Shown: positions 1-6,203, counted from the stretch's first letter. The stretch is DNA of 7,098 nt from an uncultured bacterium (GCA_905215225.1 CAJMPM010000072.1:1-7098), one strand, 5' to 3'. Notes: generated from the letters alone by a model not told the origin. Made by a program: numbers and translations.

Positions 1-647
1 CAGGTAGGGCCGCAGGCATTTTGGCGGATGGTACCGCCGGCGTAGGGCAGCTCCGACCATGCCGGGTCAATCTGATAGATGTGGGGCATGGCGCTGGCTT
101 GCCACTGCGAACGTGGGGTCGAAAACGCAAACGAGTAGCCGGGCGCGACGGGGGCCTTGAGCAGCTTGTCCTCGGCGGTTGGATCGAGGCCGGCTGAGCC
201 GTGGGACATACAGGAGCTCATAAGCACAAAGACCAGACAGGTGAGGATAGAGCACAGTGCGAGGCGAAGTCGACGAGCTGACAGGGCGGGGGCATTCACG
301 TACGATGCCGAGCGGTAAGGCTTGCCGTCGCGTCCGCCTTGGGGATGCGAAAAGACGCGGTTGATTTGGATGCAGGGCTGAAGTGCGCCGTAGCGGCGCT
401 GTTGCGGAACCTCGGCCTGACGATGTCGAGTGCGCGCGCCCAAGCGGCTATCTTGCTGCGCGCTTGTGGCTGTGCTCGGACGGCCACTCTGCCGTGTTCT
501 GCTTGTCTGCTGCCGAGACGAAGGTCTGGGTTGCTCTTGAGGGCGTTGCGGATTGCTGCTCGTGGCCCTTCTAGGCGTCGGCGTGGTACGGCCAGCAAGG
601 CGAACACTTTGCCGCCGTTGATCACCGTCGTTGTATCCGTATGCCAT
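1..647 (-). CDS. Membrane-anchored C39-like cysteine peptidase, 3' end outside the window
   Basis: This minus-strand frame is open from an ATG at 645-647 to the window edge: 215 codons and no stop. An AAGG ribosome binding site lies at 656-659, 8 bases before the ATG, and an in-frame stop at 663-665 rules out an earlier start. Residues 1-115 are rich in Arg, Gln, Ser and Pro and look disordered. Residues 127-143 form one hydrophobic segment after an RRLR motif, which predicts a cytoplasmic basic tail and an outside C-terminal domain. Around residues 189-215 the protein reads HIYQIDPAWSELPYAGGT and then ACGPT. That is the usual entry to C39-like papain-fold domains, with Cys212 as the likely nucleophile. 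The catalytic His and Asp would lie beyond the edge. A GTG at 297-299 (residue 117) would give a lipoprotein-like product ending in SSC, but it has no ribosome binding site. Codon choice is less biased than in the permease. Substrate and role are unknown; such domains often act in cell-wall or peptide processing. Confidence 0.72.
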   Translation of the reverse strand, partial: MAYGYNDGDQRRQSVRLAGRTTPTPRRATSSNPQRPQEQPRPSSRQQTSRTRQSGRPSTATSAQQDSRLGARTRHRQAEVPQQRRYGALQPCIQINRVFSHPQGGRDGKPYRSASYVNAPALSARRLRLALCSILTCLVFVLMSSCMSHGSAGLDPTAEDKLLKAPVAPGYSFAFSTPRSQWQASAMPHIYQIDPAWSELPYAGGTIRQNACGPT

Positions 648-796
648 TCGTACCGCCTTGTCTCATGTATAACCTGTCTATCCTACAAAAAAGATGTGCA
701 ACAAATGGGTCTGCGCGTCAAAAGCTCGGTAAACGGTACGAAAGGCGCAAAACACACGGCCTCAAAAACATCTCTATATGCGTCCGATGAACGTAC

Positions 797-811
797 GCCC
801 GTCGGACGGGC
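797..811. repeat. 15-base palindrome (7+1+7)
   Basis: GCCCGTC (797-803) and GACGGGC (805-811) are perfect inverted copies around a single G. The part CGTCCGA at 781-787 can also pair with TCGGACG at 802-808. The near-zero spacer favours a protein-binding site over an RNA hairpin. No regulator family is identified. Confidence 0.4.
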
Positions 812-819
812 GGCAACAG

Positions 820-842
820 CGAACGGCAAACTTTGCCGTTCG
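820..842. repeat. Perfect 23-base palindrome (11+1+11), candidate operator
   Basis: CGAACGGCAAA (820-830) and TTTGCCGTTCG (832-842) are perfect inverted copies around one C. An 11-base perfect match is very unlikely by chance in a gap of this size. The single-base centre is typical of an operator bound by a dimeric regulator. As RNA it could form a 9-bp stem with a 5-base loop. There is no U-tract after it, so it is not an intrinsic terminator. It lies 164 bases before the permease start and 172 bases before the peptidase start, so it could control either gene or both. Confidence 0.6.
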
Positions 843-942
843 TCCCAAAAACGGCGCCGCTCGTTTTGCAGTTCTGCCTTCGGTCGAGCTACAAGCGGAG
901 CAGCTGTGCCAAGGCCGTATCTTAAAGCCATGGAATAAAAGC

Positions 943-986
943 GCGCGGCAAAACGGACCGCGCAAGGGGTGACGCCAAGGGCGTCA
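943..986 (+). promoter_or_regulatory. Two tandem short hairpins in the permease leader
   Basis: GCGCGG (943-948) pairs with CCGCGC (958-963) around a 9-base loop. TGACGCC (970-976) pairs with GGCGTCA (980-986) around AAG. The second hairpin ends 8 bases before the AGGAGG ribosome binding site at 995-1000. It could mark a leader that affects translation, or be a protein-binding dyad. There is no run of T after either, so neither is an intrinsic terminator. Confidence 0.4.
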
Positions 987-1006
987 AACAGGAAAGGAGG
1001 GGAACA

Positions 1007-2458
1007 ATGGCGGACAAGAACGCAGAAGTTGCAGTCGAGGATAACGGCGGCATGAAGAAAACGCTTTCGCTCTGGAACTTCTTCACCATCGGCTTCGGTG
1101 CCATCATCGGTACCGGTTGGGTTCTGCAGGTCGGCGACTGGATGGTCGTGGGCGGCGGTCCCGTTCCCGCTATGATCGCATTCCTCTTGGGTGCAATCTT
1201 CCTCGTGCCCGTCGGAGCTGTTTTCGGTGAGCTCACGGCTGCTATCCCCATCTCGGGCGGCATCGTCGAGTATGTCGATCGTAGCTTTGGCCGTACGCTG
1301 AGCTACATCACCGGATGGCTTTTGGCCCTGGGCAACGGCATCCTGTGCCCGTGGGAGGCCATCGCCATCTCGACCCTCGTGTCCGAGATGTTCGGCAGCC
1401 TGCCCGGCCTTGAATGGCTGCGCGCCGTCAAGCTCTACACCATCCTGGGGGCCGACGTCTACCTGTTCCCGACGCTGCTCGCGCTCGGCTTTGCAGTCTA
1501 CGTCATCTTCCTCAACTTCCGCGGTGCCAGCTCGGCCGCCAAGCTCCAGGCCTTCCTGACCAAGGCCCTGCTCTGCGGCATGCTGCTCGCCATGGGCGTC
1601 TCGCTGTTCACCGGCTCGCCGGACAACGCCATGCCCGTGTTCTCCCAGGTCGCCGGCGCTGGCGGCGGTAAGGCCGCTACCGAGAGCACCAGCCTGTTCG
1701 CCGGCATCGTGTCGGTCCTGGTTCTGACCCCGTTCTTCTACGCCGGCTTCGACACTATTCCTCAGCAGGCTGAGGAAGCGGCTGAGGGCCTCAACTGGAA
1801 CAAGTTCGGCAAGATCATCTCCCTGGCCCTGCTGGCCGCCGGCGGCTTCTACATGGTCTGCATCTACTCGTTCGGCACCATCCTCGACTGGCATGAGTTT
1901 GTTAAGAGCCCGGTTCCCGCGCTTGCCTGCCTCAAGGGCATCAACATGCTCCTGTACCTGGCCATGCTCGTCATCGCCACGCTTGGACCCATGGGCCCGA
2001 TGAACTCCTTCTACGGCGCCACGAGCCGCATCATGCTCGCCATGGGCCGCAAGGGCCAACTGCCCGAGAAATTCGCCGAGGTCGACCCCAAGTCCGGCGC
2101 TCCCAAGCTTGCCTGCGTCGTTCTGGGCGTTATCACCGTCATCGGTCCGTTCCTGGGCAAGAACATGCTCATCCCCCTGACCAACGTGTCGGCTCTCGCC
2201 TTCATCTTCTCCTGCGGCATGGTCGCGCTCGCCTGCCTGCGCATGCGCTTCACCGAGCCCGACCTGCCTCGTCCCTACGAGGTGCCCGGCGGCAAGTTTG
2301 GCATCGGCCTCGCTATCGCCGCCTGCGCCATCATCATCGGCCTGCTCGTGATTCCGTTCTCTCCCGCCTCCCTCAACATGGTGGAGTGGAGCATCGTGAT
2401 CGGCTGGCTGGCTATTGGCCTGGCCCTCATGGCTTTCACCAATTCCCGCAAAAAGTAA
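1007..2458 (+). CDS. APC-superfamily amino acid permease
   Basis: The product is 483 residues, a normal length for the APC superfamily, with about 12 predicted membrane segments and a short charged N-terminus. Family marks are visible in order: the first-helix glycine motif GFGAIIGTGW (29-38), the segment ELTAAIPISGG (75-85) leading to VDRSFG, the sixth-helix region FFYAGFDTIPQQAEE (243-257), and RPYEVPGG (422-429) before the last membrane segments. These proteins import or exchange amino acids, or related amines, across the cytoplasmic membrane. The start is well supported: AGGAGG at 995-1000 is 6 bases before the ATG, whereas the internal Met16 has no such site. Codons end mostly in C or G, as in a well-expressed gene. 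The amidohydrolase follows after 130 bases on the same strand. Substrate cannot be read from the sequence; an amino acid, dipeptide-like or acyl-amino compound fits the neighbour. Confidence 0.92.
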   Translation: MADKNAEVAVEDNGGMKKTLSLWNFFTIGFGAIIGTGWVLQVGDWMVVGGGPVPAMIAFLLGAIFLVPVGAVFGELTAAIPISGGIVEYVDRSFGRTLSYITGWLLALGNGILCPWEAIAISTLVSEMFGSLPGLEWLRAVKLYTILGADVYLFPTLLALGFAVYVIFLNFRGASSAAKLQAFLTKALLCGMLLAMGVSLFTGSPDNAMPVFSQVAGAGGGKAATESTSLFAGIVSVLVLTPFFYAGFDTIPQQAEEAAEGLNWNKFGKIISLALLAAGGFYMVCIYSFGTILDWHEFVKSPVPALACLKGINMLLYLAMLVIATLGPMGPMNSFYGATSRIMLAMGRKGQLPEKFAEVDPKSGAPKLACVVLGVITVIGPFLGKNMLIPLTNVSALAFIFSCGMVALACLRMRFTEPDLPRPYEVPGGKFGIGLAIAACAIIIGLLVIPFSPASLNMVEWSIVIGWLAIGLALMAFTNSRKK

Positions 2459-2478
2459 CGCCTAGCCGGGGCGGATCG

Positions 2479-2507
2479 GGTGCGCGGGACCCTCTCTCCC
2501 GCGCACC
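2479..2507 (+). other. Strong intercistronic hairpin without a U-tract
   Basis: GGTGCGCGGGA (2479-2489) pairs perfectly with TCCCGCGCACC (2497-2507) around a 7-base C/T loop, starting 20 bases after the permease stop. The following bases (GAACCCGG) contain no T-run, so this is not a standard intrinsic terminator. It may protect the 3' end of the permease message, tune read-through into the amidohydrolase, or be part of a Rho-dependent end. Confidence 0.6.
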
Positions 2508-2535
2508 GAACCCGGTACCACTTGGGTAGCTTTGT

Positions 2536-2558
2536 GAGGCCAAACCCAACATGGCCTC
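2536..2558 (+). repeat. 7-base inverted repeat before the amidohydrolase
   Basis: GAGGCCA (2536-2542) and TGGCCTC (2552-2558) are inverted copies around a 9-base spacer, 20 bases before the AAGGAGG ribosome binding site at 2578-2584. It is a plausible leader hairpin or binding site. I find no good promoter next to it: TATATG at 2565-2570 has no matching -35. Confidence 0.4.
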
Positions 2559-2588
2559 GCCCACTATATGGATCCATAAGGAGGAACC

Positions 2589-3866
2589 ATGTCCACTAAG
2601 TATGCAATCGTTGGCGGTAAGCTCATCGACGGTACCGGCGCCGAGCCGGTCGAGAACTCCCTCGTTCTCGTCGACGACAACGGCAAGATCGAGTACGCCG
2701 GTGTTATGCAGGACCTTCCCGAGGGCGTTGAGGTTATCGACGCCGCCGGCAAGACCGTCCTTCCCGGCCTGATCGACACCCACCTGCACTTCTCGGGCAA
2801 CCTGACCGACGATGACACCGATTGGGTCATGCAGCCGCTCCTCGAGAAGCAGGCCGTCGCCGTCAAGCAGGCCTACGACTGCCTCACCCACGGCCTCACC
2901 ACCGTCTGCGAGATCGGCCGCTTTGGTATCCAGATCCGTGACTGCATCGACAAGGGCGTCTTTAAGGGCCCGCGCGTTCTGGCCACCGGCCTGGGCTTCT
3001 GCCGCGTTGCCGGTCACGGTGACTCCCATCACTGCACCCAGGAGCTCAACAAGGAATCCCATCCCTGGGGCGACCAGGTCGACGGTCCTTGGGATCTGCG
3101 CAAGGCCGTCCGTCGTCGCCTGCGCGAGAACCCCGATGCCATCAAGATCTGGGCTACCGGTGGCGGCATCTGGCGCTGGGACTCCGGTCGCGATCAGCAC
3201 TATTGCTCCGAGGAGATCCAGGCCGTGGTCGAAGAGGCCAAGATGGTCGGTATCCCCGTGTGGAGCCACTGCTACAACAACCACGCCGCTGCCTACGATT
3301 CCGTCCGCTTTGGCTGCGAGCAGCTGATTCACGGTTTCGATATCGATGAGCGCACCATGGACCTCATGGCCGAGCAGGGCACCTTCTTCACCCCGACGAT
3401 CGCCTTCCTGCCCACCTGGTACGCCACCTATCCGCCCGTCTACGTCCCCGAGCTGCACGACAAGTACGAGGGCACCCTGGTCGAGAAGGAGCTGCAGCGC
3501 AACTACGACTGCCTGCGCGAGGCCAAGAAGCGTGGCGTCGTCATGACGATCGGCTCCGACTCCTTCTCCTTCGTCACCCCGTACGGCACCTGCTCCATCG
3601 AGGAGATGTACGAGTTCGTCGACAAGATCGGCTTCACCCCGGTCGAGACCATCACCTGCGCCACCCTCAACGGCGCCAAGATGTGCCACATCGAGGACGA
3701 GACCGGTTCCATCGAGGCCGGCAAGTGCGCCGACCTGCTGGTCGTCAACGGTGACGTCGCCGCCGACATCCATGTGCTCAACACCGACAACATGGACGTC
3801 ATCATGAAGGACGGTTGGATCGTCGAGGCTGGCACCTTTGGCGAGGCCAACAAATACAGCGCCTAA
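2589..3866 (+). CDS. Metal-dependent amidohydrolase, imidazolonepropionase/prolidase-like
   Basis: The product is 425 residues, a usual length for this branch of the amidohydrolase superfamily. The TIM-barrel metal ligands are all present: HLH at 65-67 after VLPGLIDT, the candidate carboxylated Lys186 in AIKIWATGGG, His227 in WSHC, His248 in LIHG, and the catalytic Asp324 in IGSD. The flanking segments (residues 1-55 and about 370-415, with GSIEAGKCADLLVVNGD) form the usual beta-sandwich. This points to a cytosolic binuclear zinc-type hydrolase of amide or peptide bonds, close to proteins annotated as Xaa-Pro or Xaa-Arg dipeptidases. It has no signal peptide. AAGGAGG at 2578-2584, 4 bases before the ATG, fixes the start. 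The protein has 13 cysteines, suited to an anoxic cytoplasm. Codon bias is strong. The permease upstream probably supplies its substrate, but substrate is unassigned; HutI is unlikely because no other histidine-degradation gene is seen. Confidence 0.88.
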   Translation: MSTKYAIVGGKLIDGTGAEPVENSLVLVDDNGKIEYAGVMQDLPEGVEVIDAAGKTVLPGLIDTHLHFSGNLTDDDTDWVMQPLLEKQAVAVKQAYDCLTHGLTTVCEIGRFGIQIRDCIDKGVFKGPRVLATGLGFCRVAGHGDSHHCTQELNKESHPWGDQVDGPWDLRKAVRRRLRENPDAIKIWATGGGIWRWDSGRDQHYCSEEIQAVVEEAKMVGIPVWSHCYNNHAAAYDSVRFGCEQLIHGFDIDERTMDLMAEQGTFFTPTIAFLPTWYATYPPVYVPELHDKYEGTLVEKELQRNYDCLREAKKRGVVMTIGSDSFSFVTPYGTCSIEEMYEFVDKIGFTPVETITCATLNGAKMCHIEDETGSIEAGKCADLLVVNGDVAADIHVLNTDNMDVIMKDGWIVEAGTFGEANKYSA

Positions 3867-3869
3867 GAT

Positions 3870-3878
3870 ACCGTTTGT
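3870..3878 (+). promoter_or_regulatory. Possible single LytTR-type binding motif
   Basis: ACCGTTTGT fits the published LytTR half-site pattern [TA][AC][CA]GTTN[AG][TG] at every position. It starts 3 bases after the amidohydrolase stop, in the gap before the kinase operon whose regulator has a LytTR domain. LytTR sites normally occur as two direct copies about 21 bases apart, and I cannot find the second copy, so chance is a real possibility. Confidence 0.25.
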
Positions 3879-3911
3879 CGATGACTGGATGTAAAACACA
3901 GTATTTGATTG

Positions 3912-3917
3912 CATAAT
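3912..3917 (+). promoter_or_regulatory. Possible -10 element for the kinase-regulator operon
   Basis: CATAAT matches the -10 consensus at five of six positions. At normal spacing the best -35 is TGTAAA (3890-3895), which is poor. Transcription from here would begin at about 3924, at the first base of the terminator hairpin, which is odd and lowers confidence. Confidence 0.3.
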
Positions 3918-3924
3918 GCAATGG

Positions 3925-3950
3925 AGAGGGTCGCTTGCGGCCCTCTTTAT
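3925..3950 (+). terminator. Rho-independent terminator after the amidohydrolase
   Basis: AGAGGG (3925-3930) pairs with CCCTCT (3941-3946), and the stem continues inward through a T-G wobble and CG pairs to a CTTG loop. TTTAT follows at once. The stem lies 58 bases after the amidohydrolase stop and ends the permease/hydrolase unit. It also argues against starting the kinase at the ATG at 3916, whose coding sequence would run through it. Confidence 0.78.
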
Positions 3951-3984
3951 TGCTATGGGGTGCGTCGGTAAGAAGGAGATGACG

Positions 3985-5370
3985 GTGGATCTCAATAGGC
4001 TGATTCTGGGCAAGAGCTACAACTCTACCAAGGTCTTTCGTACCGCTCAGCATGTGGTTCAAGCCATCTTGCTCGGTATTGTCGTTCCGCTGCTTATCCT
4101 GCTGCTCATCTGGGATCTAACCGATAATCCCAATCCCGTTCCGGCCGTTGTCGTCATTGCCGGCTTGGTCATGCTGTGCTTCTTCTTCTCGTACGTCTTT
4201 GTCGTTCCCGACGACCTCACATCGAGCGCAACCGACCGCACGCTCGCTATCGCTTCAAAAATATTCGCCTACACGTCGCGCGGCCTTACGCCCGAAGCTG
4301 CCCTGGGCGCCTCTAAGATCATCCTGTCCGAAACTATCGCCTCTGCCATCTGCTTTACCGACGGCAAGCAGGTGTTGGCAAGCTGGGGCGAGGACTCGGC
4401 AAAATGCCCCGCGGGCACCCCGGTGGTGCTGCGGACTACGCTCAACGTGATCAACAGTGGTGAGCAAAGCGTGTTTTCGCGCGATGCCTCGACCGAGACG
4501 GGTGGCTATTTTCCGCGCCTGCGCGCCGGTATGGTCGCACCGCTTACCGTGCGCGGGCATTGCGTGGGCACGCTCGAGCTGTATTATCCCCGTCTGAGCA
4601 GCATCGATATGCGCCAGACGGCGCTTGCCTCAGGCTTTGCCGACCTCATTTCCACGCAGCTTGCGAGCTTTGAGCTCGAGCGCCAGGACGAGCTCACGGC
4701 TCGCGTTGAGCTACGCGCCCTGCAGTCGCAGGTCGACCCGCATTTTCTATTCAATACCATTAGCACGATTGTGTCGCTCGTTCGAACCGAGCCCGACAAG
4801 GCGCGATCGCTGCTGATCGACTTTTCCAACTACTATCGTCAGACGCTTTCTGATTCCGATACGCTCACCACGCTCGAGCACGAGGTGGAACAGGGCACCC
4901 GTTATATCAATCTTATGCAGGCCCGGTATGGCGACGGCCGTCTGCGCGTTTCGGTCGACATCGACTTCGAGGTGCGCGACAGCCTGGTACCGCCGTTTAT
5001 CTTGCAGCCGCTGCTCGAAAACTGCATCAAGCATGCGCAGCGCGAGACCGAGCCGCTTTCTATTCGTGTTAGGGCTTTTGAGACCGATGACGGCTTGGAG
5101 ATCATCGTCGAAGATGACGGCATCGGTATGAACGAAGAAGTCTGCGCGCATCTGTTTGAGCAGCATCGCCGAGAGGAGCCCGAGAGCATTACCGCCGACG
5201 GCTCCATCAAGCGAGGTTGCGGTCTGGCGCTCTTCAATGTGCTTCAGCGCATCCATTTCTTTTACGGAGAAGATTCTGGCATGCGCGTGAAGTCCCAGGA
5301 GGGCGTGGGAACGCAGGTCATCGTCGAGCTGAACGGCGAGCCGCATGAGCCGGCGCCGTTGACGGCGTAG
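3985..5370 (+). CDS. LytS-type sensor histidine kinase with two membrane helices and a GAF domain
   Basis: I place the start at the GTG at 3985, giving 461 residues, because AAGGAG (3973-3978) lies 6 bases before it. The ATG at 3979 touches that site, and the ATG at 3916 would put the upstream terminator inside the gene. Membrane helices lie at about 25-43 and 54-74, joined by only about ten residues. Residues 90-228 look like a GAF domain (CFTDG, MVAPLTVRGHCVGTLELYYP). A short coiled linker leads to the LytS-family phosphoacceptor LQSQVDPHFLFNT with His253. The ATP-binding domain shows the N-box LLENCIKHA (343-351), DDGIGM (377-382) and GCGLALFNV (411-419). The kinase phosphorylates itself and passes the phosphate to the regulator 38 bases downstream. 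The signal is unknown. The near absence of an outside domain points to sensing by GAF or within the membrane. Confidence 0.9.
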   Translation: MDLNRLILGKSYNSTKVFRTAQHVVQAILLGIVVPLLILLLIWDLTDNPNPVPAVVVIAGLVMLCFFFSYVFVVPDDLTSSATDRTLAIASKIFAYTSRGLTPEAALGASKIILSETIASAICFTDGKQVLASWGEDSAKCPAGTPVVLRTTLNVINSGEQSVFSRDASTETGGYFPRLRAGMVAPLTVRGHCVGTLELYYPRLSSIDMRQTALASGFADLISTQLASFELERQDELTARVELRALQSQVDPHFLFNTISTIVSLVRTEPDKARSLLIDFSNYYRQTLSDSDTLTTLEHEVEQGTRYINLMQARYGDGRLRVSVDIDFEVRDSLVPPFILQPLLENCIKHAQRETEPLSIRVRAFETDDGLEIIVEDDGIGMNEEVCAHLFEQHRREEPESITADGSIKRGCGLALFNVLQRIHFFYGEDSGMRVKSQEGVGTQVIVELNGEPHEPAPLTA

Positions 5371-5408
5371 CACGCGGTTGGATTGAGAGAAAAAGAGGGG
5401 AAGCACAT

Positions 5409-6143
5409 ATGTCCGAAGGCTGGAACATCTTGGTGGTTGATGACGAGCCTCCCATTAGGGCTGAGCTACGCTATCTGTTGGAAAAGGATACGCGTGTGGG
5501 TCAGATCGCCGAGGCGGGCAATGTCACCGAAGCCGTGGAGTCGATTCTGACGAACAAGCCCGACGTGCTGTTTTTAGACATTACCATGCCCGGTCGCTCG
5601 GGAATTGAGCTTGCCGAGACGCTGCAGAACCTAAAGACGCCGCCAGTCGTGGTGTTTGTGACGGCATTTGCCGAGTATGCGGCCGATGCCTATAACCTCG
5701 ATGCTGTCGATTACATCGTCAAACCGGTCGAGGATGCCCGCTTGTCAAAGGCGCTCGACAAGATTGAGACCGCCCTGGGCGCTCGCCGTGTCGTCCATGC
5801 TCCGCGCCAGCCTTTGCGCCTGACGGTGGATCGTGGGGGCAAAAGGGTGTTCATTCCCGTGGCGGATGTCTGCTACTTTGAGGCGCGCGCCGATTTTTGC
5901 AACGCCGTCTGCGCCGAGGGAACATACCTGATCAATGAGTCGATTTCCTCGCTCGAGCGGCGCCTGGCCTCCGAGGGCTTTATCCGTGTCCACCGCAGCT
6001 ATCTGGTCAATTTGGAAGACGTGCACAATGTCGAGATCGGTTCCACGGGTCTTATGGAGCTCAGGCTCGATCGCGTAACCTCGACGGTGCCTGTGTCCCG
6101 TCGTCGCGCAGCCGAGGTCAAGGCGCACTTGGGGCTTGCGTAG
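5409..6143 (+). CDS. LytTR-family response regulator
   Basis: The product is 244 residues, typical of the LytR/AlgR group. The receiver domain spans about 6-122 with acidic Asp11 and Asp12, phosphoacceptor Asp57 in FLDITMPG, Thr85 in FVTAF and Lys105 in IVKPVED. The LytTR DNA-binding domain spans about 135-242 with the family marks VCYFEA, the segment GTYLINESISSLERRL, and FIRVHRSYLVNLEDV. It is the obvious partner of the kinase ending 38 bases earlier and would act as a transcription regulator once phosphorylated. GAGGGG at 5395-5400 is 8 bases before the ATG. Members of this family often control a neighbouring transport or surface gene, so the permease/hydrolase unit, the peptidase or its own operon are all candidate targets. 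Codon use is more mixed than in the permease, as is common for low-abundance regulators. Confidence 0.93.
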   Translation: MSEGWNILVVDDEPPIRAELRYLLEKDTRVGQIAEAGNVTEAVESILTNKPDVLFLDITMPGRSGIELAETLQNLKTPPVVVFVTAFAEYAADAYNLDAVDYIVKPVEDARLSKALDKIETALGARRVVHAPRQPLRLTVDRGGKRVFIPVADVCYFEARADFCNAVCAEGTYLINESISSLERRLASEGFIRVHRSYLVNLEDVHNVEIGSTGLMELRLDRVTSTVPVSRRRAAEVKAHLGLA

Positions 6144-6176
6144 GCAGTCTGCATATCATCGTTTACCGCCGCAGGT

Positions 6177-6203
6177 TTGGCATGACCGTGCGGTGGGCAT
6201 AAT
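6177..6203 (+). promoter_or_regulatory. Possible promoter of the phospholipase C-like gene
   Basis: TTGGCA (6177-6182) and CATAAT (6198-6203) resemble -35 and -10 elements, but the spacer is 15 bases, shorter than ideal. A 15-base-loop inverted repeat, CCGCCGCA (6166-6173) with TGCGGTGG (6189-6196), overlaps it and could be a regulatory dyad. No terminator is seen between the regulator stop and this gene, so co-transcription is also possible. Confidence 0.35.

Larger units (their letters stand above)
648..1006. promoter_or_regulatory. Divergent intergenic region rich in inverted repeats
   Basis: This 359-base gap separates the minus-strand peptidase gene from the plus-strand permease gene, so it must hold promoters for both. 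For the peptidase, TATACA on the minus strand (667-672) is a reasonable -10, giving a very short leader, but no good -35 sits upstream of it. For the permease I find no convincing sigma70 pair; TTGCAG (866-871) with TACAAG (890-895) at 18-base spacing is weak. The half nearest the permease carries inverted repeats at 797-811, 820-842, 943-963 and 970-986. The small reading frames here have no ribosome binding site or recognisable protein and are probably not genes. Confidence 0.6.

Noticed and set aside
297..299. GTG as the peptidase start, giving a lipoprotein signal
   Set aside because: There is no ribosome binding site before it. The frame continues openly to an ATG at 647 that has one. 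It remains a fallback if homologues begin there.
952..965. T-box-like GGACCGCG before an amino acid permease
   Set aside because: The UGGN bases needed to pair with the tRNA end are not present (ACGG instead), and the segment is already explained by a simple GCGCGG/CCGCGC hairpin. No stem I features were found.
339..972. Plus-strand small open frames in 339-972
   Set aside because: They lack ribosome binding sites and recognisable proteins. They lie opposite the peptidase gene or across the palindromes.
683..2059. Long minus-strand open frame of 458 codons opposite the permease
   Set aside because: Its protein is Glu/Asp/Gly/His-rich with no family motif and it overlaps the well-supported permease. 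It is the usual antisense shadow of a gene with strong G/C-ending codons.
3916..3984. ATG at 3916 as the kinase start
   Set aside because: The extra 23 codons contain the intrinsic terminator, and no ribosome binding site precedes them. GTG at 3985 has AAGGAG at good spacing.
2436..4013. Minus-strand open frame of 525 codons covering the whole amidohydrolase
   Set aside because: It is longer than the real gene but low in complexity (Val/Asp/Gly/Leu) and has no recognisable domain. The opposite strand has all catalytic residues and a strong ribosome binding site.
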